Shown one piece after another: positions 1-8,906 of a stretch of 64,000 nt of DNA. Under the pieces are notes generated by a model. The model ran no database searches. It was not told where the DNA came from and saw only the letters and a list, made by a program, of their open reading frames with translations. Both the position numbers and the translations under genes were made by a program. The stretch lies in NCBI GenBank assembly GCA_965250275.1, contig OZ252297.1, forward strand, positions 1,674,001-1,738,000. Direction: 5' to 3'. Position 1 is the first letter of the stretch. Every line of letters starts with the position of its first letter. This stretch comes from G965250275 sp965250275 (GTDB lineage Bacteria > Pseudomonadota > Alphaproteobacteria > Rhodobacterales > Rhodobacteraceae).

Positions 1-1
1 G

Positions 2-364
2 GTCGATCATGATCTGATCCCTTCGGCAATCTTCACGCAGCCCGAGATGGGCACGATTGGCCTGAGCGAAGAAGATGCGCGCGAACAGGAGCCGATTGAG
101 GTATACTGCACCAGCTTCAGACCGATGCAGACCGCTTTTGCCGGCCAGACGGATCGCGTTCTGATGAAACTGGTGGTCAGCAAGGCAAACCGGAAGATCC
201 TGGGGTGCCACATCGTCGCTCCGTCCGCGGGCGAAATGATTCAGCTGGCGGGAATTGCGATCAAGATGGGTGCGACGAAAGAGGATTTTGACCGGACCGT
301 GGCGGTGCATCCCACGATGTCCGAGGAAATCGTTACAATGAAATCACCGGTGCGAAGCGGTTGA
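2..364 (+). CDS. gor: Glutathione-disulfide reductase, C-terminal part
   Basis: Only the last 120 residues are in the window; the gene starts upstream. The reading frame is open from base 2. The visible part is the dimerisation domain of a pyridine nucleotide-disulfide oxidoreductase: it opens with an IPSAIFTQPEMGTIGLSE-type segment and ends with VHPTMSEE, which carries the His-Glu dyad that serves as acid/base in glutathione reductase. The family reduces glutathione disulfide with NADPH in the cytoplasm. The MSEE form of the His motif and the short tail favour glutathione reductase over lipoamide dehydrogenase, but the redox-active CxxxxC is outside the window. hflK follows 70 bases downstream. 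Confidence 0.85.
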   Translation, partial: VDHDLIPSAIFTQPEMGTIGLSEEDAREQEPIEVYCTSFRPMQTAFAGQTDRVLMKLVVSKANRKILGCHIVAPSAGEMIQLAGIAIKMGATKEDFDRTVAVHPTMSEEIVTMKSPVRSG

Positions 365-434
365 TTTTCGGGCTGAAACGCACAGGTTAAGGACACAGCC
401 GCGCAGAGCGGCAACAGAGGGGAACTTAGACAAC

Positions 435-1595
435 ATGGCAGGCAACAGCGGCGGCCCCTGGGGGGGCGGCGGAGGCTCCGGAGGCGGTGGCAATCGGGGA
501 AACAACGGAAGCGGCGGTGGAGGCGGCGGCGGTCGCAAACCTGACGGCGACGGTCCTCAGATTCCCGAAATCGACGAGCTGATGAAAAAGGGTCAGGAGC
601 AGTTGCGTGTGCTCATGGGCGGTCGTGGCGGCAGTGGCGGCGGACAAAACGGCGCCGGCGGCGGCGGTCGCGGCCCGATCTTCACGCGCGGAACAGTGGT
701 CATCGGGGCTTTGGCCGCTCTGATCCTGTGGGGGCTGGCCAGCTTCTACACCGTCCGGCCAGAAGAGCAGTCCGTTGAGCTGTTTCTGGGCGAGTTCTCT
801 GGGATCGGAAATCCGGGTCTGAACTTTGCGCCCTGGCCTGTTGTCACAGCCGAGGTGATCCCGGTGACCAGCGAACGGACCGAGGACATCGGTGTCGGGG
901 CACGAGGCAGCGACGCGGGCCTGATGCTGACGGGTGACGAAAACATCGTCGACATCGACTTCCAGGTGGTCTGGAACATCAACGATCCCGCTCAATTCCT
1001 GTTCAACCTGCGCGACGCGCGCGCGACGATCCGGGCGGTGTCAGAATCGGCGATGCGCGAAATCATCGCTCAGTCGGAGCTTGCGCCGATCCTGAACCGG
1101 GACCGGGGCATCATCGCGAGCCGGTTGCAGGACCTGATTCAGTCGACGCTGGATGCGTATGGCAGTGGCGTGAACATCATTCGTGTGAACTTTGACAAGG
1201 CCGACCCGCCGGAGCCCGTGATCGCGGCGTTCCGTGACGTGCAAGCGGCGGAGCAAGAACGCGACCGGCTTCAGAACGTGGCTGATGCCTATGCCAACCA
1301 GGTGCTCGCGGCAGCGCGTGGTGAAGCGGCGCAGTTGCTGGAGGAGGCCGAAGGCTATCGCGCCCGCGTGGTCAACGAAGCCACCGGTGAAGCGAGCCGC
1401 TTCAATGCGGTTCTCGAGGAATACGCCAAAGCGCCGGATGTGACCCGCAAGCGACTTTATCTGGAGACAATGGAAAGAGTGTTGGGGCGCGTAGACAAGA
1501 TCATTCTGGATGAAAACGGCGGATCCAGCCAGGGTGTCGTGCCTTATTTGCCGCTTAACGAATTGCGCCGAGCACCAGCCGGAGGGTCGAACTGA
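435..1595 (+). CDS. hflK: HflK, FtsH protease modulator (SPFH protein)
   Basis: 386 residues. A glycine-rich, low-complexity N-terminus (about residues 1-90, with runs of Gly) is followed by one membrane segment near 91-110 and an SPFH/band-7 domain to about 330; this order is diagnostic of HflK. HflK and HflC form a large periplasm-facing membrane complex that surrounds FtsH and limits its access to substrates. The stop codon overlaps the hflC start by one base (1595), implying translational coupling. A purine-rich GAGGGGA lies 12 bases before the ATG at 435. Confidence 0.95.
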   Translation: MAGNSGGPWGGGGGSGGGGNRGNNGSGGGGGGGRKPDGDGPQIPEIDELMKKGQEQLRVLMGGRGGSGGGQNGAGGGGRGPIFTRGTVVIGALAALILWGLASFYTVRPEEQSVELFLGEFSGIGNPGLNFAPWPVVTAEVIPVTSERTEDIGVGARGSDAGLMLTGDENIVDIDFQVVWNINDPAQFLFNLRDARATIRAVSESAMREIIAQSELAPILNRDRGIIASRLQDLIQSTLDAYGSGVNIIRVNFDKADPPEPVIAAFRDVQAAEQERDRLQNVADAYANQVLAAARGEAAQLLEEAEGYRARVVNEATGEASRFNAVLEEYAKAPDVTRKRLYLETMERVLGRVDKIILDENGGSSQGVVPYLPLNELRRAPAGGSN

Positions 1596-2533
1596 TGCGT
1601 AAATCCGCTTTTCTGATCCCGGTACTGGTGATCCTCATCGCAGGTGCCTTGTCGTCCATCTTCATCGTTGACGAACGCGAAAAGGCGCTGGTTCTGCAGT
1701 TTGGTCGTGTTGTTGCAGTCAAGGAAGAGCCGGGGCTGGCCTTCAAAATTCCTTTGATCCAGGAAGTGGTGCGCTACGACGACCGCATCCTGAGCCGGGA
1801 TATCGATCCACTCGAGATCACACCGCTGGATGACCGGCGTCTCGTTGTCGATGCCTTTGCGCGATACCGGATCATAGATGTCGAGCAGTTCCGGCAAGCC
1901 GTTGGTGTCGGCGGGATCGCCACGGCGGAAAACCGGCTCGATTCCATTTTGCGTGCAGAAACGCGGGAGGTCCTGGGTTCGGTCAGCTCAAATGACATCC
2001 TGTCTTCTGACCGAGCCGCCCTGATGCTCCGAATCCGCAATGGCGCGATCAGTGAGGCCGGCGGGCTAGGGATCGAGATCATCGACGTGCGTCTGAAACG
2101 GACCGACCTGCCGGCGGAAAACCTGGACGCGACGTTTGAGCGGATGCGCGCCGAACGTGAACGGGAGGCGACCGACGAACGTGCCCGCGGTAACGAAGCC
2201 GCGCAACGCGTGCGCGCGCAGGCTGATCGGACGGTGGTCGAACTTGTTTCCGAAGCGCAGCGGGAAGCCGAAATCATCCGTGGTGAATCGGATGCCCGGC
2301 GCAACGCGATCTTTGCCGACGCATTCGGACGCGATCCGGAATTCTTTGAGTTCTATCGCTCGCTGACAGCCTATGAGCGCGCCTTGCAGGAAGGCAACTC
2401 GTCGATGGTACTGTCCCCGGACTCTGAGTTCTTCAACTATCTCAAGTCCGCCGAGGGTTCGGGCCTGAGTGGAGCACCGGTTGCGCCGGCGCCGGAAGCT
2501 CAAAGCCAGTTGCAGCAAGGAGCGACCGATTGA
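1595..2533 (+). CDS. hflC: HflC, FtsH protease modulator (SPFH protein)
   Basis: 312 residues, the partner of HflK. An N-terminal membrane anchor (about residues 5-23) precedes an SPFH domain that begins with VDEREKALVLQFGRVV, typical of HflC. The long charged helix (about 175-235, rich in Arg/Glu/Ala) is the coiled coil of the assembled cage. The C-terminal 25 residues are Ala/Pro-rich. It starts on the last base of hflK and overlaps the following small gene by 4 bases, so hflK, hflC and the DUF2065 gene are probably one mRNA. Confidence 0.95.
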   Translation: MRKSAFLIPVLVILIAGALSSIFIVDEREKALVLQFGRVVAVKEEPGLAFKIPLIQEVVRYDDRILSRDIDPLEITPLDDRRLVVDAFARYRIIDVEQFRQAVGVGGIATAENRLDSILRAETREVLGSVSSNDILSSDRAALMLRIRNGAISEAGGLGIEIIDVRLKRTDLPAENLDATFERMRAEREREATDERARGNEAAQRVRAQADRTVVELVSEAQREAEIIRGESDARRNAIFADAFGRDPEFFEFYRSLTAYERALQEGNSSMVLSPDSEFFNYLKSAEGSGLSGAPVAPAPEAQSQLQQGATD

Positions 2534-2751
2534 TCGCGGTCACCCTACTGGCTCTCGGGTTGGTATTGATTGTGGAGGGGCTGGCCTGGGTGCTGGCCCC
2601 TTCGCTCATTGAACGTCTGCTTGAAACACTGAGGGCAATGCCTATCTCCGTTCGGCGGCAGGTCGGAGCACTCGCCATAGTGTCCGGATTGATCCTTCTT
2701 TGGATTGCCTCACGCATGGGGCTCGCTCTTGGGAGCGTTACCGGGCTGTGA
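2530..2751 (+). CDS. DUF2065 family small inner-membrane protein
   Basis: 73 residues with two hydrophobic helices: about residues 3-20, and about 45-65 ending in LILLWIASRMG. This size, topology and position directly after hflC are characteristic of DUF2065 (YjeT-like) proteins. The start is a TTG at 2530 inside the hflC stop (TTGA overlap), so translation is probably coupled. Its molecular role is unknown; location after hflKC suggests a link to the FtsH/HflKC complex, which is inference. Confidence 0.75.
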   Translation: MIAVTLLALGLVLIVEGLAWVLAPSLIERLLETLRAMPISVRRQVGALAIVSGLILLWIASRMGLALGSVTGL

Positions 2752-2892
2752 TAAACGGTAACGCGCAAGTGACACAAAGCGACGGTGACACATCTTTCCT
2801 GTTGTCCGCGCGCAACGCTAAATGCACCATGACCGCAAACAGTGGTCCGAAAAATCGAACCGCTTGAGAACAGCTTTCCAAGGAGAATGAGG

Positions 2893-4389
2893 ATGCAGCC
2901 TCAGCCCATGACCCTTTTCCGCCAGTACGATCAGGCCGTGCCGTTGCGCGCGCTCTGGATCGCGATACTGGCTTTTGCCCTGATGTTGATACAGGCGATC
3001 AGCGCACAGGCCAGACCCGAAAGTCTGGCGCCTCTGGCGGAGCAGATCAGCCCGTCTGTGGTCAACATCACGACCTCGACTGTTGTCGAAGGTCGTACCA
3101 ACCCGCAAGGGATCGTACCGGAAGGATCACCGTTTGAGGATTTCTTCCGCGAGTTTCAGGACCGGAACGACAATGACAACGGCACACCGCGCCCGCGCCG
3201 CTCATCGGCATTGGGATCGGGTTTTGTGATTTCCGAGGACGGGTATGTTGTGACCAACAACCACGTCATCGATGGCGCGGATGAGATCCTCGTCGAGTTC
3301 TTCCCCGGCGACGGTCAACCGGTGGAACGCCTTCCGGCGACCGTGGTTGGAACCGACCCGAACACCGATATCGCGCTCTTGAAAGTTGAGGCCGAGGCAC
3401 CTCTGAAATTCGTGAAGTTCGGCGATAGCGACACTGCACGTGTCGGCGACTGGGTGGTCGCGATGGGCAACCCATTGGGGCAGGGGTTCTCTGTCTCTGC
3501 CGGCATCGTATCTGCCCGTAACCGTGCGCTCTCGGGCAGCTATGACGATTACATCCAGACGGACGCTGCCATCAACCGCGGCAACTCGGGTGGCCCGCTC
3601 TTCAACATGGATGGCGAAGTTGTAGGCGTGAACACCGCGATCCTGTCGCCCAATGGCGGGTCCATCGGCATCGGGTTCTCGATGGCCTCTAATGTGGTTA
3701 CCCGTGTCGTCGACCAGCTCCGCGAGTTCGGCGAGACCCGTCGCGGCTGGCTGGGTGTGCGCATTCAGGATGTGACCGAGGACGTGGCCGAAGCGATTGG
3801 TCTGGAGAACGCCAAAGGCGCGCTTATCACCGATGTGCCGGAGGGACCGGCCAAGGAAGCGGGCCTGCTGGCGGGTGATGTGATCCTGACCTTTGATGGT
3901 GTGGACGTGGATGACACGCGCGGTCTGGTGCGTCAGGTCGGCAACACAGCAGTTGGCAAAGCCGTCCGTGTTGTGGTGTTCCGCGATGGCGGTACGCAGA
4001 CCATCATGGTCACGCTGGGTCGCCGCGAAGAGGCGGAGCGTGCAATGCCAGCTGCCATGGAGAACCCGGATGAGCCGGAGGAATCCACGCAGAAGGACGT
4101 CCTGGGCCTGACCCTCAGCGTCCTCACCGACGAGATGCGCAGCCAGATGAACCTGCCCGATGACATGGATGGTCTGGTGGTTGTCAGCGTTGACGAAACC
4201 TCCGAAGCCTATGAAAAGGGTCTTCGTGCCGGGGATCTCATCACCGAGGCCGGGCAACAGAAGGTCACCACCCTGGCGGGCCTCGATGATCGGATCGAAG
4301 AAGCCAAGGAGGCCGGTCGCAAGTCCTTGCTGCTGCTGGTCCGCCGCAACGGAGAGCCGCGTTTCGTGGCGCTGAACCTCGAAGAGTGA
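2893..4389 (+). CDS. Do-family periplasmic serine endoprotease (DegP/DegQ)
   Basis: 498 residues from the ATG at 2893, chosen because AAGGAG lies at 2880-2885 with ideal spacing; the in-frame ATG at 2887 is too close to it. A signal peptide/anchor is followed by a trypsin-like domain with a complete triad: His124 in TNNHVIDGA, Asp159 in NTDIALLKV and Ser232 in RGNSGGP. Two PDZ domains follow (about 290-385 and 400-495). It degrades misfolded envelope proteins and may also act as chaperone. It lies 141 bases after the HflKC cluster and is closed by a strong terminator. The exact orthology (DegP, DegQ or DegS-like) cannot be settled by reading; two PDZ domains exclude DegS. Confidence 0.93.
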   Translation: MQPQPMTLFRQYDQAVPLRALWIAILAFALMLIQAISAQARPESLAPLAEQISPSVVNITTSTVVEGRTNPQGIVPEGSPFEDFFREFQDRNDNDNGTPRPRRSSALGSGFVISEDGYVVTNNHVIDGADEILVEFFPGDGQPVERLPATVVGTDPNTDIALLKVEAEAPLKFVKFGDSDTARVGDWVVAMGNPLGQGFSVSAGIVSARNRALSGSYDDYIQTDAAINRGNSGGPLFNMDGEVVGVNTAILSPNGGSIGIGFSMASNVVTRVVDQLREFGETRRGWLGVRIQDVTEDVAEAIGLENAKGALITDVPEGPAKEAGLLAGDVILTFDGVDVDDTRGLVRQVGNTAVGKAVRVVVFRDGGTQTIMVTLGRREEAERAMPAAMENPDEPEESTQKDVLGLTLSVLTDEMRSQMNLPDDMDGLVVVSVDETSEAYEKGLRAGDLITEAGQQKVTTLAGLDDRIEEAKEAGRKSLLLLVRRNGEPRFVALNLEE

Positions 4390-4415
4390 CGGCGACGCAC
4401 TGAACAAAGAAAATG

Positions 4416-4443
4416 AAAGGGCGCCCAGAGGCGCCCTTTTTTC
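4416..4443 (+). terminator. Rho-independent terminator after degP-like gene
   Basis: A 10-bp perfect stem (AAAGGGCGCC / GGCGCCCTTT) with a CAGA loop is followed by a T run to 4443, 26 bases after the protease stop codon. It fits an intrinsic terminator for the hflKC-degP transcript. Confidence 0.9.
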
Positions 4444-4895
4444 TGTGTTGAAAAGTTCAACTTAAAAGACTTTCCTCACATCCGTCTGGTCACTCACATG
4501 ACACGCCACGTAATCTCGTGGTTGGCGTCACCCTGACAAATGCTCTGGAGAAATCAGAACCGGTTACTACAGGCGTCGACTTTGCTTTGCGTCACCCGAA
4601 ACTCCCGGCTCGTATCCACAATCCAGCTCATCACGGCACCCACCAGGGAAGAGGGTTTAAGAGGTGTTGAGATCAGTGGCTGTGAATTCTTGGTCTCTGC
4701 GGCGGTCATCGTCTTGATCCTTGGGCTTTCGCGTTTGCGTTGCGATGTACCCAAAGTGCCGTAACGTCGTGAAATGGTCTGTGAACCAGATCACACAAGG
4801 GCCGCCAAAGCGAAACAAACAGCGCGTGATCTGCGTAAGCTGTTACGTTCTATAGAGAATTTTTTGCGAGTTTTGGGGGCTGCGCGATGCCCACG
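4444..4895. other. 452-bp gap without a convincing gene
   Basis: This stretch lies between two convergently transcribed genes. Open frames of 50-75 codons occur on both strands but none resembles a known protein. The best candidate is a 51-codon frame on the minus strand from 4709 to 4554, preceded by AAGGAT nine bases before its ATG; its codon choice is not clearly that of the neighbours. The right-hand part carries a CRP-like palindrome (4780-4795) followed by TATAGA-type AT-rich sequence near 4850, so a short RNA or unrecognised small gene is possible. Confidence 0.5.
4780..4795. promoter_or_regulatory. CRP-like palindromic site
   Basis: TGTGAACCAGATCACA matches the classical CRP half-sites TGTGA-N6-TCACA exactly. 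It lies 100 bases downstream of the end of the Crp/Fnr-family gene (4896-5570) and not in front of any recognised gene, so its target is unclear. A chance occurrence cannot be excluded. Confidence 0.4.
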
Positions 4896-5570
4896 CTAGT
4901 CCTGATCCAATGCCGCGAGCGATTCAAGAGCGTCGAGATCACAAATTTTCAGACCGCTGCGGCTGGAATCGATGATGCCAAGCCGTTTCCAGGTGGACAG
5001 CGTCTTTGAGACCGCCTCGCGCGTGGCGCCGACGAACCCGGCCAGATCGGTTTGAGACAGTTTCAGGGGTTTGGGGTCCGTTCCCGCATCCTCCGAAAGG
5101 TGTAGAATCTTGCGCGCCAGCCGTGTGGGCATGGGCAGGAAAACCTGCTCCCGCAGTTGCAAATGCATCCAGCGCATACGCCGTCCGGCAAGCTGAATCA
5201 GATCAATCGCCAACTCGGGGGTGCGCCGCACCTCCCTCAGGATGTCTGCGTTTCGGATGCGCAACAGAACACTGGGCTCAACCGCCGTGACGGATGCGGT
5301 CCGCACACCCGGATCGAAGAGAGCGATCTCGCCGAACAATTCGCCGGTGCGCATCACATCCAGCGCCAGTTTGCGCCCATCGCTGGATAGCACGCTGACC
5401 TCCATCGCCCCTTCCAGAATCGCGTAGAGCGCTTCCCCTTCGTCGCCCTCGTCAAAGAGAGTGTCGCCAACGTCGAGGCGAACTTCTTTGGCCAGATCGC
5501 CAAGAACATCTTTGAGTTTGGTGGAGGCAGCAGACAAAAATCCGGTCTCGGGCAAAGTGTCGGTCGACAT
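4896..5570 (-). CDS. Crp/Fnr-family transcriptional regulator
   Basis: 224 residues. A cyclic-nucleotide-binding-type beta-barrel (about residues 20-130, with GELFGEIALFD) is followed by the dimerisation helix and a winged helix-turn-helix (about 150-215; the recognition region contains GATREAVSKTLSTWKRLGII, close to the Crp consensus). There is no N-terminal cysteine cluster, so it is not an oxygen-sensing FNR. The effector is unknown; the barrel sequence fits a Crp-type ligand pocket only loosely. The lipoprotein gene upstream is on the same strand, 58 bases away. Confidence 0.85.
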   Translation of the reverse strand: MSTDTLPETGFLSAASTKLKDVLGDLAKEVRLDVGDTLFDEGDEGEALYAILEGAMEVSVLSSDGRKLALDVMRTGELFGEIALFDPGVRTASVTAVEPSVLLRIRNADILREVRRTPELAIDLIQLAGRRMRWMHLQLREQVFLPMPTRLARKILHLSEDAGTDPKPLKLSQTDLAGFVGATREAVSKTLSTWKRLGIIDSSRSGLKICDLDALESLAALDQD

Positions 5571-5628
5571 GTGAACGGTCCTGAGTGAGCACTCAGTTTA
5601 GCACACACGCGGCCACTGGCAATCTTGA

Positions 5629-6165
5629 TCAGGACTCTGTCGTCGACGCGTCAGGGTCAGGTCGGGGCACGGCAACCAGACCCAGCGCCTGGGCCGCATC
5701 CAGAGACAATTGGTTCGACGCCAACCCGCGTTGCTTCTGGTACTTCCTGATGGCATTTCGTGTGGCGGCATCCAGTTCGCCGGTGACCGGACCACGATAG
5801 AAGTCACGGACCGCGAGCGCGCGCTGCAGGCTGGAAACGAACTCTGCGTCCATCACGTCAGGGCAGGGCGTTTGAAACCAATAATCGCTGCGTTCTTCCA
5901 CGATCACGTGCTCAGCTTCCAAATGATAGACCGGTAGAGCATCGTCGGTTTCGGAGCCATCTGGCGCGACCAGAACCTGCGAGGTCACCGTTTCAATGAC
6001 CGCCGGTGTCACATCCTGTCCCCAGCACGTGCCCGGTTCGGCATCCGTCGGAGCGGTCTGTTGGAGGCGGCTGACCTGAGAACCGGACGGATCGCGCCCG
6101 GTATCGGCGCAGGACACAAGACTGACCAGCGCCAGTGCGGCGGCGGCGTGCAAATGGAATGTCAT
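5629..6165 (-). CDS. Putative lipoprotein with peptidoglycan-binding domain
   Basis: 178 residues from the ATG at 6165, chosen because it yields a clean lipoprotein signal peptide ending in the lipobox L-V-S-C (Cys at about residue 19). The C-terminal 65 residues contain FYRGPVTGELDAATRNAIRKYQKQRGL, the pattern of a PG_binding_1 repeat. The middle part is not recognised. It is probably lipidated, exported and attached to cell-wall peptidoglycan; no enzymatic motif is visible. A longer in-frame start at 6228 would bury the signal peptide. Confidence 0.75.
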   Translation of the reverse strand: MTFHLHAAAALALVSLVSCADTGRDPSGSQVSRLQQTAPTDAEPGTCWGQDVTPAVIETVTSQVLVAPDGSETDDALPVYHLEAEHVIVEERSDYWFQTPCPDVMDAEFVSSLQRALAVRDFYRGPVTGELDAATRNAIRKYQKQRGLASNQLSLDAAQALGLVAVPRPDPDASTTES

Positions 6166-6401
6166 GCTCGGGCCTCTTTTGGGCTGCTTGTTGTTGACCG
6201 ATTCTAACTCATCCCATCGGGTTGGCATAGCCCTCTGAAATCGCGCGACTTGCGACCTTGTGGGCCCTGCATCTGATCGGATCCGGGCAAGGTCGGGTCG
6301 CGCAAGGGTTAAACCTTACAAATGGGGTCGCAAAATGGACTGGCGCGGCCTAGATGGCTTGGCTAGACAAGAGCGGGATTACCGAAAGGAAAACGCAAGA
6401 G

Positions 6402-6725
6402 ATGGCAAAGATCACCTATATCGAGCATGGCGGGACAGAGCATGTGGTTGATGTGGCCAACGGGCTGACTGTCATGGAGGGCGCACGCGACAACAACATC
6501 CCGGGCATCGAAGCTGACTGTGGCGGCGCGTGTGCGTGTTCGACATGCCATGTCTACGTGCATCCGGACTGGGTCGAGAAACTGCCGGCCAAGGATGATA
6601 TGGAAGAGGACATGCTCGACTTCGCCTATGAGCCCGATCCCAGTCGTTCCCGTCTCACATGCCAGCTCAAAGTGACAGACGCGATGGACGGCTTGGTCGT
6701 TCAGATGCCGGAAAAGCAAATCTGA
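6402..6725 (+). CDS. 2Fe-2S ferredoxin (adrenodoxin type)
   Basis: 107 residues. The four cluster ligands are visible as Cys40, Cys46, Cys49 and Cys87 (CX5CX2C...C), within the vertebrate/ISC-type signature ADCGGACACSTCHVYV. The C-terminal MPEKQI region matches FdVI/FdxB-like ferredoxins of purple bacteria. Such proteins pass electrons to cytochromes P450 or the iron-sulfur assembly system. The start at 6402 is preferred over 6354 because it gives the conserved MAKITYIEH beginning and has AAGGA upstream. The partner enzymes are not encoded nearby. The next gene begins three bases after its stop codon. Confidence 0.9.
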   Translation: MAKITYIEHGGTEHVVDVANGLTVMEGARDNNIPGIEADCGGACACSTCHVYVHPDWVEKLPAKDDMEEDMLDFAYEPDPSRSRLTCQLKVTDAMDGLVVQMPEKQI

Positions 6726-6727
6726 AC

Positions 6728-7519
6728 ATGATTGCGGTGCTCTCAAAGATTTGGAAGCGCCGCTTGGCCGGGTTCTTGCTCCTGACAGGAGTGGCCTTGG
6801 GTGCCCCTGCCTTTGCGGCGACGCTGGAAATTGTTGAAGCGACGTACTCCGAGCCGACATCGGCCTACCCACATGGTGTGCTGGGCGACGACGAGGAGTG
6901 GGAGAGGCTAGAAATCGTGGTGCGGCGCGAGCGCGGGACCGAAGGCGGCCTTTTCCACGGCTATGTCAACGTCACGTACCATATCGATGCTCTTCCAGAG
7001 ACTGTCTATGAAGACATTGCACCGCGGCTCTGGGATGTGACGGGGGACGGCAAGCCGGAAGTCGTGGTGGTCGAAAGTCATCAGACAAAAGGTGCCCGTC
7101 TGCTGATCATCGAACTGCAGGAAGACGGGAACCTGGAGTACCTGACTGCCACGCCCTATATCGGGCAGCGTTTTCGCTGGCTCGCACCAGTGGGTGCCGC
7201 TGACTTCGATGGCGACGGGTTCATTGAAATCGCCTTTGTCGATCGCCCGCATCTCGCGAAGGTTCTGAAAGTCTGGCGGTACACGCCTGAGCTCTTCAGC
7301 CAGGTGGCTACGCTTCAGGGTGTATCAAATCATCGGATCGGCGAGGATTTCATCACCGGTGGGGTGCGTGACTGCGGAGCGGGTCCCGAAATGGTGATTG
7401 TCGATGGCAGCTGGCAGCAGATCTTTGCAGCCCGGCTCAGCCTCACCGCCTTTACGGCCCAACCGATTGCGCCTTTCTCGGGCCCGGCGTCAGTCGAACA
7501 GGTGCTGGCATGCGAGTAA
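6728..7519 (+). CDS. Exported FG-GAP/VCBS-repeat protein
   Basis: 263 residues. The start at 6728 gives a signal peptide (basic KRRLAG, hydrophobic core, cleavage after AFA near residue 30). Two FG-GAP/EF-hand-like calcium loops are visible: DVTGDGKPEVVVVES and AADFDGDGFIEIAFVD. These are blades of a beta-propeller seen in integrin-like and VCBS proteins. It is probably periplasmic or surface-exposed; no catalytic motif was found. The ATG follows the ferredoxin stop by two bases, so the two are likely cotranscribed, although a functional link is not evident. It ends 43 bases from the convergent purD. Confidence 0.7.
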   Translation: MIAVLSKIWKRRLAGFLLLTGVALGAPAFAATLEIVEATYSEPTSAYPHGVLGDDEEWERLEIVVRRERGTEGGLFHGYVNVTYHIDALPETVYEDIAPRLWDVTGDGKPEVVVVESHQTKGARLLIIELQEDGNLEYLTATPYIGQRFRWLAPVGAADFDGDGFIEIAFVDRPHLAKVLKVWRYTPELFSQVATLQGVSNHRIGEDFITGGVRDCGAGPEMVIVDGSWQQIFAARLSLTAFTAQPIAPFSGPASVEQVLACE

Positions 7520-7562
7520 GGACGTGGACAGGCCGTGTTGCCATCTGTTTTGCGACGGCGAC

Positions 7563-8834
7563 TTAGTCTTTGGCCAATGCCCGCCAACCGATGTCGTTCC
7601 GGAAGTACCCTTCGGGCCAGTCGATCGTTTCGGCCATGGCGTACGCTCGGTCGCGGGCTTCCTGAAGATCGGCCCCGCGCGCCGTGGCATTGAGAACGCG
7701 TCCACCGTTGGCCAGAAACTGGCCGTCCTTTCGAACGGTGCCTGCGTGAAAGCACATCTCGAAACTGGTTTCCGGCATGTCTTCCAGACCCTGGATCACC
7801 GATCCCTTTTCGTAGCTGCCGGGATAGCCGTCTGCTGACAACACGACGGTCATGGCGTGGTCGTCGCCCCAGTTCACATGCATCTTGTCCAGCCGACCTT
7901 CGGCGGTAGCATGCATAAGGTCCATGGCCTGCGCGCCCAGACGCATCATCAGGACCTGACACTCCGGATCGCCAAACCGCACGTTGTATTCGACCAGACG
8001 TGGCTTGCCATTCTCGATCATCAGACCGGCATAAAGCACGCCCTGATATGGCATACCGCGCCGGCTCATCTCGGCCATGGTGGGGCGGATGATCTCGTTC
8101 AGCGCGCGTTCGGCGATGGCCTCGCTGAGCACTGGGGCCGGCGAATAGGCACCCATGCCGCCGGTGTTTAGACCTGTGTCGCCTTCGCCGATCCGCTTGT
8201 GATCCTGCGCGGTGCCGATTGGAAGCACCGTTTCACCGTCGCAGAGCACGAAGAACGAGGCTTCCTCGCCGGCCATGAACTCTTCGATGACCACTTCGGC
8301 GCCAGCCCCGCCAAAGGCACCCCCGAACATGTCGTCGATTGCGGCTTCTGCCTCGCTGACGGTTTCGGCAATGATCACGCCCTTTCCTGCAGCGAGCCCG
8401 TCCGCTTTGACGACGATGGGTGCGCCCTGCGCACGCACATAGTCCTTGGCGGCGTCGGCGTTGTCGAAATGTCCATAGGCCGCTGTGGGAGCGGAGGCCG
8501 CATCGCAGATTTCTTTTGTGAAGGCCTTGGAGGCCTCCAGCCGGGCCGCGGCTGCTGAAGGTCCGAAGACCAGCAGACCGGCCTCCCGCAGCCGGTCTGC
8601 CACGCCGGCGGCCAGCGGTGCCTCTGGGCCTACAATGACAAAGTCGATGCTGTTCTCTTCTGCAAAGCTGGCCACTGCGCCACCATCTTCGATGTCGAGC
8701 TTTGCACAATCCGCGATCAAGGCGATGCCCGCATTGCCAGGCGCCACGATCAGCTTGTCGCATTTGGGGTTCTGCATGACCGCCCAGGCGAGGCTGTGTT
8801 CGCGCCCGCCGCCGCCTAGGATCAAAATATTCAT
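7563..8834 (-). CDS. purD: Phosphoribosylamine-glycine ligase
   Basis: 423 residues, the usual family length. The N-terminus MNILILGGGGREHSLAWA is the PurD signature, and an ATP-grasp domain follows (KADGLAAGKGVI near residue 140, GGMGAYSPAP near 225, RFGDPECQ near 285). It joins glycine to phosphoribosylamine using ATP, the second step of purine synthesis. It is divergent from xseA with 72 bases between the starts. Confidence 0.98.
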   Translation of the reverse strand: MNILILGGGGREHSLAWAVMQNPKCDKLIVAPGNAGIALIADCAKLDIEDGGAVASFAEENSIDFVIVGPEAPLAAGVADRLREAGLLVFGPSAAAARLEASKAFTKEICDAASAPTAAYGHFDNADAAKDYVRAQGAPIVVKADGLAAGKGVIIAETVSEAEAAIDDMFGGAFGGAGAEVVIEEFMAGEEASFFVLCDGETVLPIGTAQDHKRIGEGDTGLNTGGMGAYSPAPVLSEAIAERALNEIIRPTMAEMSRRGMPYQGVLYAGLMIENGKPRLVEYNVRFGDPECQVLMMRLGAQAMDLMHATAEGRLDKMHVNWGDDHAMTVVLSADGYPGSYEKGSVIQGLEDMPETSFEMCFHAGTVRKDGQFLANGGRVLNATARGADLQEARDRAYAMAETIDWPEGYFRNDIGWRALAKD

Positions 8835-8906
8835 TAACGTGCCTTCCGCTTGGCCTGGTCCGCCTCGCGTTCTAAGCTGGCCAGCGAGGCATCACAAGGC
8901 ACCGAC

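Noticed and set aside
3202..4407. 401-codon minus-strand open frame opposite the Do-type protease
   Set aside because: The plus strand encodes an intact protease with full triad and PDZ domains.
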